Shown: positions 1-8,142 of the stretch, piece after piece
Layout: every line of letters starts with the position of its first letter
How positions within the stretch are numbered: the first letter of the stretch is position 1
Assembly (NCBI RefSeq): GCF_009649685.1
Contig: NZ_WJPK01000003.1
Span: 205,921 to 269,920, forward strand
DNA length: 64,000 nucleotides
Source: Flavobacteriaceae bacterium EG-1
Lineage (GTDB): Bacteria; Bacteroidota; Bacteroidia; Flavobacteriales; Flavobacteriaceae
Reading direction: 5' to 3'
The notes under the pieces: model-generated
Seen by the model: the letters and a program-made list of their open reading frames with translations, nothing else
What the model was told of the DNA's origin: nothing
Databases searched by the model: none
Made by a program: the position numbers and the translations under genes

Positions 1-237
1 TAAAGGGACAAAATCATTTTTCTGTTAACAATGACGGATATGGCCTCATGCGGGTTAAAACTTGAAACTAATCACCGCTATACCATTTTCGGAAACAAGG
101 GGACCTTTCTTTCATCGGACTTGGAAAAACTTCTTAGCGATTCCGAAAAGCGTTCATATTGGAGCAGTTCATGTTCCAGAACGATGTTGTACAAAAGTGA
201 GATTGAAGAGCAGATAGAACTAAAGCTGCAGAAATAA
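1..237 (+). CDS. TIMP/NTR-like secreted protein, C-terminal part (left-edge copy)
   Basis: Only the last part of the gene is visible. It matches the C-terminal half of the complete gene at 12146-12625 almost base for base (about four substitutions in 237 bases, three of them in the last eight codons). The visible part keeps the SCG and SSCSRT cysteine motifs. The in-frame codon at 1-3 is TAA where the other copy has AAA. Either this copy is broken by a nonsense change or the homology ends at the window edge. It is followed directly by spacer S1, as the other copy is by S12. Confidence 0.6.
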
Positions 238-240
238 AAC

Positions 241-378
241 TGTTTACAACAAAGCCTAAAATTCATTGCTTGCGGATTTTCGAAACGGAAATCACCCGCA
301 AAGAGCTATCTTTAGGTTCGGCTGGATTGTCCTTCGGACGAATCACAGCAACGAACCTTAGCCGAACAGTTATATCTC
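241..378 (+). repeat. attC-like spacer S1 (138 bp)
   Basis: Opens with TGTTTACAAC (241-250) and closes with GTTATATCTC (369-378). The apical hairpin lies at 271-300 (GCGGATTT / AAATC..CCGC). The opening bases are those expected for the preceding TIMP-like cassette: the other copy begins with their exact complement at 12133-12142. Confidence 0.75.
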
Positions 379-410
379 ATTAAGGAATATCCTAAAGAAT
401 AAGGAACAAT

Positions 411-1061
411 ATGAAAAAAGCGAAACACAATCACATATTAACAGGAATATTATTAGTAGTAGTAATTATTTCATGCAAAACCAATTTCAAGCTAAAGTTG
501 ACAGAGCAAGAAGCACCAGCTTATTTTAAAGCAAAATTTGAAACTTCAAAGGGAGATTTTGAAATTGAATCAAGGAAGGAATGGTCACCTGCTGCCGTAA
601 ATAGATTATACCAGTTGATAGAAAATCAATACTATAAAGACATAGCAATTTTTAGAGTTTTGCCTAATTATATTGCTCAATTTGGAATTCATAATGATAG
701 TACAATAACATCAGCATGGAATAATATCAAATTAATAGATGAACCTGTAATAAAGACAAATACAAAAGGAACAATCTGTTTTGCAAGAGGCGGACCAGAA
801 TCGAGAGGAACAGATTTATTTATTAATCTAAAAAATAATTCTCCGCTTTTAGATACAATCTCATTTATGAATGTAACTGGTTTTCCTGTAGTTGCTCAAA
901 TTACTTCAGGTTTTGATGTTGCTGAATTATTTTATAGTGGATATGGGGCTGAATTAGATAATAAGCAAGATTCCATTTTTATTTATGGTAATTCTTACTT
1001 AAGAGAAAAGTATCCCGAATTAGACTATATCCATAGAGCATATATTACTGAAAAGAAATAA
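411..1061 (+). CDS. Cyclophilin-type peptidyl-prolyl cis-trans isomerase, lipoprotein
   Basis: 216 aa. A short signal peptide ends in the lipobox VIISC, so Cys22 is the likely lipidated residue and the protein would sit in the cell envelope. The body follows the cyclophilin fold pattern: a KFETSKGDFEIE strand, AVNRLYQLIENQYYKDIAIFRV, then a QFGI turn and the RGGPESRGTDLFINL segment matching the SxxSQFFI region of small cyclophilins. The family isomerises X-Pro bonds during folding. The active-site Arg of classical cyclophilins (in FHRV) is present as FRV. It is the only gene of cassette K1 (369-1129). Confidence 0.85.
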   Translation: MKKAKHNHILTGILLVVVIISCKTNFKLKLTEQEAPAYFKAKFETSKGDFEIESRKEWSPAAVNRLYQLIENQYYKDIAIFRVLPNYIAQFGIHNDSTITSAWNNIKLIDEPVIKTNTKGTICFARGGPESRGTDLFINLKNNSPLLDTISFMNVTGFPVVAQITSGFDVAELFYSGYGAELDNKQDSIFIYGNSYLREKYPELDYIHRAYITEKK

Positions 1062-1066
1062 ATAAC

Positions 1067-1139
1067 GAGATATAACATGCTGTGATCAGGGAATCGCTCC
1101 TTCGTCACTACTCCCGATACAGCCGATCCGTTGGTAACA
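1067..1139 (+). repeat. attC-like spacer S2 (short, 73 bp)
   Basis: Opens with GAGATATAAC (1067-1076), an exact 10/10 reverse complement of the start of its own cassette (GTTATATCTC, 369-378). Closes with GTTGGTAACA (1130-1139). It is about half the usual length, so the variable stem is shortened. Confidence 0.75.
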
Positions 1140-1238
1140 AGCTAATAAAACAGAGTCAAATTATAACAAGATTTGAAAATAAAAAAAGATGTTTAATAAT
1201 AAGTGAATCATAGCCTATAAACTAATCCTTTTTCTATA

Positions 1239-1874
1239 ATGAATTATAAAATTTTAGTTGATTCTAAATCGTTATACGAATTTGCAGATGAGAAAACGCG
1301 TCTATCGGTATTTGAAGCTTTAATTCTTAGTGGTAAAATTACGAATTATCAGTTTGAAGAATCTCTTAATATACAAGGTCAAAAGAATATTCCTGATTCC
1401 AATTTAGAATCCGAAAGAAGGCCAGTTCAGTTTATGACTGTAGGTGGTAAAATTTTTATTTCTCAAACCATAAGAAACATCTTTGAAAACCATAAAGTAA
1501 TTGGGGAATATTTTAGTGCTCAGGTAAAAAAAGAAGGAATAGCTTTTAATGAAAATTATTATCTGTTTAATCCACTAGTGGGAATTGATTGTTTAGATTA
1601 CAAAAATTCTACATATCGCAAAGAGTATGATGATTGGAGTAAGTTATATAACATTTCTCACATTTCACCTTTGAAAATTGACGAAAAAAAAATCCCAGAC
1701 AATCCATCTTTATTTTTTTTGGGACAATTTCCAAATAAAGAAAATAATAATAGAATTTTAGATAGTATCATTCTTATAAGGAATGATTTGGCAAAAGAAT
1801 TACTAAAATCTAAATTATTGGGAGTTAATATTTTCGAAATTGAAAAATATGAGCGTAGTTGGAAATGGAAATGA
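1239..1874 (+). CDS. Imm11/DUF1629-like protein (putative immunity protein)
   Basis: 211 aa, no signal peptide or membrane segment. The central stretch (ENYYLFNPLVGIDCLDYKNS) and the C-terminal pattern (P..FFLGQFP...ILDSIILIRNDLAKELLKSKLLGVNIFEIEKY) resemble immunity-type proteins of the Imm11/DUF1629 family, which neutralise polymorphic toxins. No toxin gene lies beside it, so an immunity role would be that of an orphan. The family call comes from the motif layout only. It is the only gene of cassette K2 (1130-2024). Confidence 0.5.
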   Translation: MNYKILVDSKSLYEFADEKTRLSVFEALILSGKITNYQFEESLNIQGQKNIPDSNLESERRPVQFMTVGGKIFISQTIRNIFENHKVIGEYFSAQVKKEGIAFNENYYLFNPLVGIDCLDYKNSTYRKEYDDWSKLYNISHISPLKIDEKKIPDNPSLFFLGQFPNKENNNRILDSIILIRNDLAKELLKSKLLGVNIFEIEKYERSWKWK

Positions 1875-1899
1875 ATGGAAAAACAGTACGCAAAAGCCA

Positions 1900-2034
1900 G
1901 TTGCCAACACCGTGTATAATTAATTACTACGGAATTCCTTCGCAGGAAATTCACTTGAATTAATTAACTTGCCAATACGTCGAAAAATCCTAACTGATTT
2001 TCCATAACTAACCATACACAAACCGTTGAGCTTC
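1900..2034 (+). repeat. attC-like spacer S3 (135 bp)
   Basis: Opens with GTTGCCAAC (1900-1908; 8/9 complementary to its cassette start at 1130-1138) followed by the common ACCGTGTATAA inner box. Apical hairpin GGAATTCC..GGAAATTC at 1931-1952. Closes with ACC-GTTGAGCTTC (2025-2034). Confidence 0.8.
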
Positions 2035-2055
2035 ATTATGACAAACCGCTAACCA

Positions 2056-2799
2056 ATGATAAAATTCTTTAGAAAAATTAGACAACAACTTCTCTCTGAA
2101 AATAAATTCAGTGAATATTTAATATATGCAATTGGTGAAATTGTACTTGTTGTTATTGGGATTTTAATTGCATTGTCAATCAATAATTGGAACCAAGAAC
2201 GAATCCAGAAACTTGAAGAACAAACCATTGTAAAGAACATTCATACTGAATATTTGCAAAATAAAACGATTTTAAAAAGAAGAATTGATGAAGCTGAATT
2301 ATGCGAGGCAGCCCTTAAACAACTAATGAATATTATAGGCAAAGACGTAGATTATCTTAAAAAGCAAAATGTCGACAGTTTACTTTTTTATGCCATTGAC
2401 CCACCCATATTCAGACCCTCGGAAAATACCATTTCTGGTCTCATACAATCGGGACGTTTAGAATTACTTCAGAATCAGAATTTGGTTAATTTAATATATG
2501 TTTGGAGGCGAACGATAAAGGCGTTGACAGATAGAACAATAAGATTTACTGCAAAATTAGATAACGAGATTTTCCCCTATTTATCAAAAAAATATTCCTT
2601 TAAGGATATCGATGCCTATGGTCCATTAAATTGGAAAGAAAAATCAAGCCTGAAAGTTGACAAATTTCAAATTTTTAAAGAAATTGAATTCGAAAACATG
2701 ACTGACGAATTTTTATACTGGATGGCAGATAACAAAAACCTATTTATAGAACTAGACCTATTGATTGATAAAATTCTTAAGGAAACTCAATATGATTAA
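2056..2799 (+). CDS. DUF6090 family membrane-anchored protein
   Basis: 247 aa. The N-terminus carries the hallmark of this Bacteroidota family: a short basic amphipathic segment (MIKFFRKIRQQLLSENKFSEYL), then one membrane helix at about residues 24-42 (IGEIVLVVIGILIALSINNW). The remaining ~200 residues are largely helical, charged and probably soluble. The biochemical role is unknown. It is the only gene of cassette K3. A second, diverged member sits at 10463-11221, also alone in its cassette. Confidence 0.75.
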   Translation: MIKFFRKIRQQLLSENKFSEYLIYAIGEIVLVVIGILIALSINNWNQERIQKLEEQTIVKNIHTEYLQNKTILKRRIDEAELCEAALKQLMNIIGKDVDYLKKQNVDSLLFYAIDPPIFRPSENTISGLIQSGRLELLQNQNLVNLIYVWRRTIKALTDRTIRFTAKLDNEIFPYLSKKYSFKDIDAYGPLNWKEKSSLKVDKFQIFKEIEFENMTDEFLYWMADNKNLFIELDLLIDKILKETQYD

Positions 2800-2813
2800 A
2801 TTATAAATAACGA

Positions 2814-2951
2814 AAGCACAACAATGGCCATAAGTAATTGCTTGTTCTCGCCTACTTGGAAATTCCTCCGGAATTTCCTCTGGTTCGTTCCATTTTTGCT
2901 AAGTTAGTTGCTTAATCACTCAACTATCCTTACACGAACACGTTAGCAGCA
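2814..2951 (+). repeat. attC-like spacer S4 (138 bp)
   Basis: Opens with AAGCACAAC (2814-2822; 8/9 complementary to cassette start 2025-2033). Apical hairpin at 2858-2878 with arms GGAAATTCC / GGAATTTCC. Closes with GTTAGCAGCA (2942-2951). Confidence 0.8.
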
Positions 2952-2966
2952 ATACGACCAAACTAT

Positions 2967-4121
2967 ATGAGATTATTTTATTTCCTATTCATCTTAAGTA
3001 TTCTTTCGTGTAAAGATGAAAACAAGAAAAGTACAATTCACAATTCTGATTTTGCGGATCTTCAAGCTAAATTAGATTCTTTATATGGTGCTCACTTTAA
3101 TGAAAATAGTCCTGGAGTTGCGTTGCTAGTTTTATACGACAATAAGAAAGTTGTCAATAAAGGTTATGGTTTGCGTAATCATGAAACTAAAGAACCAATA
3201 ACACCTTCAACTAATTTGAGATCGGGGTCAATGGCTAAACAATTCACCTGTCTTGGTCTATTAAAACTAATGGAGGAAGGTAAGCTTTCATTAACTGATA
3301 CAATTTATCAATACTATCCTTATCCAATATTTAAGAATGTAACAATCGAACAATTCATTTCGCATACTTCAGGAATTGAAGATGCCGATTGGATAATAGA
3401 AAATAGCACAAAAAACTCAAGCGAATTTGTACGTAATGAAGATTTAATTGAATGGTATGCGAACAATAATGTAATACGTTTTCCACCAGGAACCGCATTT
3501 GAATATAATAATGGAACTTACGCCACGCTAGCTCAAATTATTGAAATGGTGAGCGGAATGAAGTATGAGGATTATATTAAAAAGCATGTGTTTGATAAGG
3601 CTGGAATGAGTCGAACTCAATTTATTGATGATGCTGATTCATCAAAAATTCCTGAATATGCCTATCGTTATGAAAGAGACAGCCTAGGGCAATGGCAATC
3701 GGTTGAAGGTCATCCAATGGACGAAGTATCAGGAGCTGGAGGTATTTATCTCAGTTTGGATGATTATGCGAATTATATTGAAAATCATCGTAATAAAAAC
3801 ATAGTAAAAAGTGAATCGCATGAATTGATTTTTAAGCCAATTTCAATGAATATAGAATTACATTCTGAGGATTTGAGAATATTAAAAGGAAAAGAATCAT
3901 CTTATGCTATGGGCTGGGAAATAACTGACTCTATGGCTTTATCTGCTGGACTTTGGTTTGGAACACAAAGTTTTGTGATTTATGAGCGAAAACGACCGTT
4001 AACAATAGTAATGCTAGCGAACAATAATGATTTTTTTGAAAATAGGATTGTAGATAAAACTTACTCAATTGTAAACGATTATTTTAGTACTGCTGCTAAC
4101 AACGTGTCCTATGAAAAATAA
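2967..4121 (+). CDS. Serine hydrolase, class C beta-lactamase/PBP-like, lipoprotein
   Basis: 384 aa. The signal peptide ends at a lipobox (ILSC), with Cys15 as anchor. The serine-hydrolase core has the SxxK motif as S88-M-A-K91 and the YxN motif as Y180-N-N182. The third motif, usually HxG or KTG, appears altered in the GLWFGTQSFVIY segment. The family covers peptidases, esterases and some beta-lactamases, and the substrate cannot be read from sequence. The last codons (AANNVSYEK) lie inside the attC-like spacer: TGCTGCTAAC at 4091-4100 is coding. Only gene of cassette K4. Confidence 0.85.
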   Translation: MRLFYFLFILSILSCKDENKKSTIHNSDFADLQAKLDSLYGAHFNENSPGVALLVLYDNKKVVNKGYGLRNHETKEPITPSTNLRSGSMAKQFTCLGLLKLMEEGKLSLTDTIYQYYPYPIFKNVTIEQFISHTSGIEDADWIIENSTKNSSEFVRNEDLIEWYANNNVIRFPPGTAFEYNNGTYATLAQIIEMVSGMKYEDYIKKHVFDKAGMSRTQFIDDADSSKIPEYAYRYERDSLGQWQSVEGHPMDEVSGAGGIYLSLDDYANYIENHRNKNIVKSESHELIFKPISMNIELHSEDLRILKGKESSYAMGWEITDSMALSAGLWFGTQSFVIYERKRPLTIVMLANNNDFFENRIVDKTYSIVNDYFSTAANNVSYEK

Positions 4122-4232
4122 CGGCTGATGGATAAACGAATTCAATTTCCTACTTTTAATAAACAATAAAACTATCTAAAAAGTCCGAACATAAAAACCC
4201 GCTACTTTTCATATACAACAACGTTGGCATTA
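4091..4232 (+). repeat. attC-like spacer S5 (142 bp, starts inside the upstream CDS)
   Basis: Opens with TGCTGCTAAC (4091-4100), exactly complementary (10/10) to the start of its cassette (GTTAGCAGCA, 2942-2951). Closes with GTTGGCATTA (4223-4232). The first 30 bases encode the C-terminus of the serine hydrolase. Confidence 0.8.
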
Positions 4233-4294
4233 ATACGGAACAAATTTTGATATTCCAATAAAATGTACTTACTTTGTAATAACATTTAAAAATT

Positions 4295-4540
4295 ATGGAA
4301 ACATCAATAATCAAAATCGGAAATTCAAAAGGACTTCGTTTGAGCAAGACCATTTTGGAAAAATATAATATTAAAGACAAGGTTGAACTCATCCTTGAAA
4401 AAGGACAGATAATTCTTAAACCAATCGATTCGCCAAGAAAAAATTGGGAAAAGGAATTTAAGAAAATGAGTGAAAATGGAGATGATAAGTTACTTATGAA
4501 CGATGTGTTCGACGATGAAAACCTTGAGGAATGGATTTAA
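4295..4540 (+). CDS. AbrB/MazE-type antitoxin
   Basis: 81 aa. The N-terminal half is a swapped-hairpin AbrB/MazE DNA-binding domain (SIIKIGNSKGLRLSKTILEKYNIKDKVELILEKGQIILKP). The acidic C-terminal tail (about residues 55-81) is of the kind that wraps the toxin. It overlaps the toxin gene by 10 bp (the ATG at 4531 precedes the stop at 4538-4540), implying coupled translation. Such antitoxins usually autorepress the operon. Together the pair makes up cassette K5, a classic stabilising cargo of integron arrays. Confidence 0.88.
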   Translation: METSIIKIGNSKGLRLSKTILEKYNIKDKVELILEKGQIILKPIDSPRKNWEKEFKKMSENGDDKLLMNDVFDDENLEEWI

Positions 4541-4854
4541 AGCAATACTCAATCGTTCTTGTAAATCTTGACCCGACAATCGGGAGTGAAATTAAAAAGA
4601 CAAGACCTTGTGCAATCATTTCGCCAAATGAAATGAATAAATATTTGAAAACAATCGTACTTGCACCAATGACAACGAACCTGAAAAAATATCCGACCAG
4701 AGTTGCTGTAAAACACAACGGAAAAAAAGGAATGATTGCAATCGACCAAATTCGAACAGTTGATAAAACCAGAATCATCAGAGTTTTTGAAAATCTGACA
4801 AAATCGGAAATTGAAAAATGCAAAGAAGTAATAAAAGAAACCTTTGTAGACTGA
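4531..4854 (+). CDS. MazF/PemK-type endoribonuclease toxin
   Basis: 107 aa, normal length for the family. It shows the characteristic N-terminus (QYSIVLVNLDPTIGSEIKKTRPCAIIS) and the conserved APMTTN and DQIRTVDKTRI segments of the CcdB/MazF fold. Family members cut mRNA or tRNA at short sequences, and the cut site here is unknown. Translation is probably coupled to the antitoxin gene (10-bp overlap). The attC-like spacer begins 10 bp after the stop codon. Confidence 0.9.
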   Translation: MDLKQYSIVLVNLDPTIGSEIKKTRPCAIISPNEMNKYLKTIVLAPMTTNLKKYPTRVAVKHNGKKGMIAIDQIRTVDKTRIIRVFENLTKSEIEKCKEVIKETFVD

Positions 4855-4863
4855 AAAAAGTAC

Positions 4864-5000
4864 TAATGCCAACACCGTGTAAAAATAATTGCTTGGTCAA
4901 TGCTTCTTTTGAAAATCCTATCGGATTTTCTCGTTTGTTTTGTACATGCTAAGGTTCTTGCTAAACCACGCTACTATTCTTATTCTAGACCGTTGTGTGC
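4864..5000 (+). repeat. attC-like spacer S6 (137 bp)
   Basis: Opens with TAATGCCAAC (4864-4873), 10/10 complementary to its cassette start GTTGGCATTA (4223-4232). The inner arms GTGTAAAAATAA and TTATTCTAGACC pair with an unpaired base. Apical hairpin GAAAATCC..GGATTTTC at 4911-4930. Closes with ACC-GTTGTGTGC (4992-5000). Confidence 0.85.
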
Positions 5001-5018
5001 AATTCAAAAAAAAAATAG

Positions 5019-5032
5019 ACAGACTTGTCTGT
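5019..5032 (+). promoter_or_regulatory. TetR operator O1a
   Basis: ACAGAC-TT-GTCTGT, a palindrome 28 bp upstream of the TetR start codon. The same half-sites recur at 5645-5658 between the regulator and the SDR gene, which marks both as binding sites of this regulator. Confidence 0.8.
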
Positions 5033-5048
5033 TTTTATAAATATTTTA

Positions 5049-5060
5049 TATATTTGCACT
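5049..5060 (+). promoter_or_regulatory. Bacteroidota -7 box of the TetR gene
   Basis: TATATTTG at 5049-5056 fits TAnnTTTG. Only four bases separate it from the GTG start at 5061, so the transcript would begin at or next to the start codon. Confidence 0.7.
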
Positions 5061-5624
5061 GTGAAACACTCCGAAATAAGAAATAGAATCATAGAAACGG
5101 CATCATCCTTATTTTATAAGAATGGGTATAATTCTACTGGAATAAATGAAATCATTTCTAAGGCAGGGATAGCTAAAGCAACATTATACAGTCACTTTAA
5201 ATCTAAAGAAGATATCTGTCTTGCTTACCTTCAATTTAAAGACGCAACATTCATTGAAGGTATTGAAGCATTCACAACTTCCAAACCAAAAGGAGAAACA
5301 CAAATACTAGCAATTTTCGATTTTCTTGAATTATTCTTTCAGGCTAAAGATTTTAACGGCTGTTGGTGTATTAAAACTGTTTCAGAAATCCCTTTAGATA
5401 ATGAAACTATTAGAAGTGAAATACAAAAACAAAAAAATGGGTTTATCCAACTCATTTCTAATCTTATTAGAAGTAATTTGAAAAATTTTAAAGAAGCTGA
5501 AATCAATTCACTATCTCGAAAAATATATTTGCTTTACGAAAGTGCTGTAGGCGAAAGTCATTTACATCAAGCAGATTGGCCAATCAAAGAAACAAAAAAG
5601 TTATGTAAGGCAATAATTTCATAA
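5061..5624 (+). CDS. TetR family transcriptional repressor
   Basis: 187 aa from the GTG at 5061. An upstream TTG in frame lies inside the operator and is unlikely. The N-terminal helix-turn-helix is clear (TGINEIISKAGIAKATLYSHFKSKEDI). The C-terminal ligand domain resembles the AcrR/NemR-like group, with a conserved CWCIKTVSEIP segment carrying two cysteines. It is likely to repress itself and the SDR gene downstream through the paired ACAGAC/GTCTGT operators. The inducer is unknown; a reactive electrophile is plausible given the enzyme. First gene of cassette K6. Confidence 0.9.
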   Translation: MKHSEIRNRIIETASSLFYKNGYNSTGINEIISKAGIAKATLYSHFKSKEDICLAYLQFKDATFIEGIEAFTTSKPKGETQILAIFDFLELFFQAKDFNGCWCIKTVSEIPLDNETIRSEIQKQKNGFIQLISNLIRSNLKNFKEAEINSLSRKIYLLYESAVGESHLHQADWPIKETKKLCKAIIS

Positions 5625-5644
5625 AAAAATTTACATTAATAAAG

Positions 5645-5658
5645 ACAGACCTGTCTGT
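5645..5658 (+). promoter_or_regulatory. TetR operator O1b
   Basis: ACAGAC-CT-GTCTGT, 34 bp upstream of the SDR start. Same palindrome as O1a, so the SDR gene probably has its own promoter under the same repressor. Confidence 0.8.
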
Positions 5659-5692
5659 ATGTATTTAAAATTAATAATCATAAATAAAAAAA

Positions 5693-6439
5693 ATGGAAAA
5701 TTTACAAAACAAAGTTGCCCTAGTAATAGGAGGTACAAGTGGAATCGGAAATGCAACAACTAATGCTTTATTGGAAAGTGGTGCAACTGTGCATATCGTA
5801 GGAAGAAATGTTGACAAAATAGCAGATGCTGCAAACCTAGTGAAGCACAAAGCGAATATCTCTAATACAGAAGAAGTTTCTTCTTTAATCTCTACAATTA
5901 ATGAGCTAGACAACCTAGACTATCTAGTAAACGCTTCAGGAATTTTTGGTCCAAAACCATTCCTTGATCACACAGTAGAAGATTATAATTCCTACCTAGA
6001 TTTAAACAGAGGTTTCTTTTTTATCACTCAAAGTGCAGCTAAGAAAATGAAAGCTACCAATGGAGGTTCTATTGTAAATGTTGGATCAATGTGGGCTAAA
6101 CAAGCGGTTAAAGCAACGCCTTCTTCTGCTTACTCTATGCAAAAAGCAGGTTTACACTCTTTAACACAGCACTTAGCTATGGAACTGGCTGATGATAATA
6201 TTCGTGTGAATGCTGTATCTCCAGCCGTTGTAAACACTCCAGTATATCATGGTGTATTTGGTGGTAAAGAAGAAGCTAAAGAAGCTTTGGTTGGTTTCAA
6301 TGGCTTCCACCCAATTGGAAGAATTGGTGAGCCAAATGATATTGCTAACAGTATTCTTTTCTTGCTATCAGATAAAGCTTCTTGGGTTACTGGTGCAATA
6401 TGGGATACTGATGGAGGTATTATGGCCGGAAGAAATTAA
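5693..6439 (+). CDS. SDR family NAD(P)-dependent oxidoreductase
   Basis: 248 aa, the length of a classical short-chain dehydrogenase. The cofactor motif GGTSGIG is at residues 13-19, an NASG motif at about 80-83, the catalytic Ser near 132, and Tyr147-x3-Lys151 (YSMQK). The C-terminal [12 protein letters not shown] segment is typical of FabG-like members. It reduces or oxidises an unidentified carbonyl or alcohol substrate in the cytoplasm. It is controlled by its cassette-mate TetR through O1b. Confidence 0.9.
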   Translation: MENLQNKVALVIGGTSGIGNATTNALLESGATVHIVGRNVDKIADAANLVKHKANISNTEEVSSLISTINELDNLDYLVNASGIFGPKPFLDHTVEDYNSYLDLNRGFFFITQSAAKKMKATNGGSIVNVGSMWAKQAVKATPSSAYSMQKAGLHSLTQHLAMELADDNIRVNAVSPAVVNTPVYHGVFGGKEEAKEALVGFNGFHPIGRIGEPNDIANSILFLLSDKASWVTGAIWDTDGGIMAGRN

Positions 6440-6444
6440 AAAAA

Positions 6445-7039
6445 GCACATAACAATATATAAAAGGAATAGCGGTTTGGGTGCAAACTCGAACCGCTATT
6501 ATGTTTAATTTAATCTCCTTATATTCGATAAAACAAGGACGTTTTATCCGCTACAGCTCTTATACTAACCGATGATGTAGCATTATTCATATCATTTTTA
6601 TTGTTTTTTAAAGGTATTCATATGTTCGCTGCGCTTGGAACACCTGCGTCGACCAAAATCCCTTCATCTCGTTATGCCCCCGCTCCTTCTCTCACACTGC
6701 TCTCGCAGCTGTCGCTCAAAATTTTGGAAATGCTATAGTATCGCAGCGCTATGGCGGCTTGCTAGCCTAATCTATAATAAGTGCTTATTTGTCAAGTTCG
6801 CCGCTACGGCTTATCAACGCTACATATCAAGTCGCTATACGCAATCCGGTTGTCGTTTTTTTATTCTCAATACCGCAAAATTCAAAAGTCACGCCCCGTA
6901 AAAAAAATGGAGCTACTTGATAAACGATGATATCGGAATCCAGATTCATAATTAGTAACTTTCCCGTTACATCATTGATGGATTTTACTATATTTCCATA
7001 AAAAAACGACGAACTGCCCATAGCGCTGCGTTGGCAACA
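6445..7039 (+). repeat. attC-like spacer S7 with non-coding element appended
   Basis: Opens with GCACATAAC (6445-6453; 8/9 complementary to 4992-5000), a hairpin AGCGGTTTGGG..CGAACCGCT, and a first 3' end at 6561-6580 (TATACTAACC-GATGATGTAG) that would complete a 136-bp site with GTT mutated to GAT. It is followed by a non-coding element (6595-7036) and the real next boundary GTTGGCAACA (7030-7039). The stretch has no credible gene. Confidence 0.7.
6595..7036 (+). repeat. Non-coding repeated element R (copy 1)
   Basis: About 440 bp, clearly homologous to 15891-16358, with long identical runs such as the stretch around ATGTTCGCTGCGCTTGGAAC and the end AACTGCCCAT..GCTGCGTTGG. Short reading frames inside it are not conserved between copies. 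There is no transposase gene and no obvious terminal inverted repeat. It ends precisely at a cassette boundary, so it is either an unusually long attC stem or a gene-less cassette. Confidence 0.8.
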
Positions 7040-7063
7040 AACTGAAGAATAATTATAGATTAT

Positions 7064-7081
7064 TTACCGACCGTTTGGTAA
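7064..7081 (+). promoter_or_regulatory. TetR operator O2a
   Basis: TTACCGACCGTTTGGTAA, a palindrome with TTACC/GGTAA ends upstream of the TetR gene at 7109. A sibling site is at 7690-7707. Confidence 0.8.
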
Positions 7082-7096
7082 TTAATTATTTTTATC

Positions 7097-7108
7097 TATA
7101 TTTGCACT
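7097..7108 (+). promoter_or_regulatory. -7 box of the second TetR gene
   Basis: TATATTTG at 7097-7104, four bases before the ATG at 7109; the same geometry as at 5049-5061. Confidence 0.7.
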
Positions 7109-7672
7109 ATGAGACCACAGAAAGTATTAGACATTGAAATATTAAAAGGTTTAACTAAGGTTTTTCGTTCTAAAGGATATGAAGGAGCAAGCTTAAAAGA
7201 ATTATCAGAAGCGACAGGTTTAAAAAAAGCTAGCCTATATCATAGATTTCCAAATGGAAAACAAGAAATGGCTGATGCAGTATTAAATCATTTAGGTGGA
7301 TGGGTTAATGATAATATTTTTCAATCTTTATTAAATACCGATTTAGAGCCAAAAATTAGGTTGCAAAATGCATTAAATGAGATAAGTGCTTTATATGATG
7401 GAGGAAATGAAACCTGTATATTTCGAGCTCTTTCAATGCAAGGAGGTATTGAATTATTCGAGGAACAAATAAATAAAGGAATGAATGACTGGCTTTCTGC
7501 TTTTAAAGAAATTGGAATTGCATTAAAACTAAGTCCTAAAGAAGCAGAACAAAAAGCCTTACAGGTACTAATTGATATACAAGGTAGTTTGATTGTCACT
7601 AAGGGATTAGGAGATATTTCAATTTTCGAAAACACTTTACAAAATATAGAGTACAACTATTTAAAAGAATAA
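7109..7672 (+). CDS. TetR family transcriptional repressor
   Basis: 187 aa. The helix-turn-helix is GASLKELSEATGLKKASLYHRFPNGKQEM. The FPNGKQEM turn is typical of the LmrA/YxaF-like TetR branch. The C-terminal domain is less conserved. It should bind the TTACC-GGTAA palindromes O2a and O2b and thereby control itself and the two enzyme genes behind it in cassette K7 (7030-9250). The start ATG is fixed by the -7 box four bases upstream. Confidence 0.9.
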   Translation: MRPQKVLDIEILKGLTKVFRSKGYEGASLKELSEATGLKKASLYHRFPNGKQEMADAVLNHLGGWVNDNIFQSLLNTDLEPKIRLQNALNEISALYDGGNETCIFRALSMQGGIELFEEQINKGMNDWLSAFKEIGIALKLSPKEAEQKALQVLIDIQGSLIVTKGLGDISIFENTLQNIEYNYLKE

Positions 7673-7689
7673 AAATTTACTTATAAATT

Positions 7690-7707
7690 TTACCGAATGT
7701 TCGGTAA
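7690..7707 (+). promoter_or_regulatory. TetR operator O2b
   Basis: TTACCGAATGTTCGGTAA, a near-perfect palindrome just upstream of the NTF2-like gene. It repeats O2a and gives the enzyme genes their own repressor site. Confidence 0.85.
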
Positions 7708-7713
7708 TTAGAC

Positions 7714-8130
7714 ATGTTAATTATGAAAAAATATCCACTACCGCCTTTTAATGAAGATACGGCTAAACAAAAAGTTCAAATGGCAGAAGATGCATGGAAT
7801 AGTAAAGACGCCGTAACTGTTTCTATGGCGTATACAGAAGATACTGAATGGAGAAACAGAACAAGTTTTATTAATGGTCGCAAAAACGTTCAGGAGTTCT
7901 TAAAAAACAAATGGATTAATGAACGTAACTATAAACTTAAAAAAGAACTCTGGGGCTTTAGAAAAAATCGTATAGCTGTAAGATTCGAATACGAATATCA
8001 AACTAAAGAAGGAAAATGGTTTAGGGCTTATGGTAATGAAAACTGGGAATTTGATGAAAACGGTTTAATGCAAAAACGCTATGCAAGTATTAATGATTTA
8101 GAAATAAAAGAATCTGAACGAAAACTATAA
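7714..8130 (+). CDS. NTF2-like protein, DUF1348 family
   Basis: 138 aa; the ATG at 7723 (MKKYPLPPF) is an equally good start. The whole length matches the DUF1348 group of SnoaL/NTF2-fold proteins: [25 protein letters not shown], then TEDTEWRNR, and [26 protein letters not shown]. The cone-shaped fold holds a hydrophobic pocket; the substrate is unknown. It lies between operator O2b and a hydrolase gene 12 bp downstream, so the two probably form one repressible transcript. Confidence 0.85.
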   Translation: MLIMKKYPLPPFNEDTAKQKVQMAEDAWNSKDAVTVSMAYTEDTEWRNRTSFINGRKNVQEFLKNKWINERNYKLKKELWGFRKNRIAVRFEYEYQTKEGKWFRAYGNENWEFDENGLMQKRYASINDLEIKESERKL

Positions 8131-8142
8131 ACACATCACACA

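Noticed and set aside
4549-4875. 108-codon minus-strand frame opposite the mazF-like gene
   Set aside because: Shadow of a clearly conserved toxin gene; translation has no recognisable fold and no start signals.
6635-6901. Open frame of 88 codons inside element R copy 1, plus an opposing frame at 6827-7021
   Set aside because: Low-complexity, Ser/Arg/Cys-rich translations that are not preserved in copy 2 (15891-16358); no start signals. Treated as chance frames in non-coding DNA.
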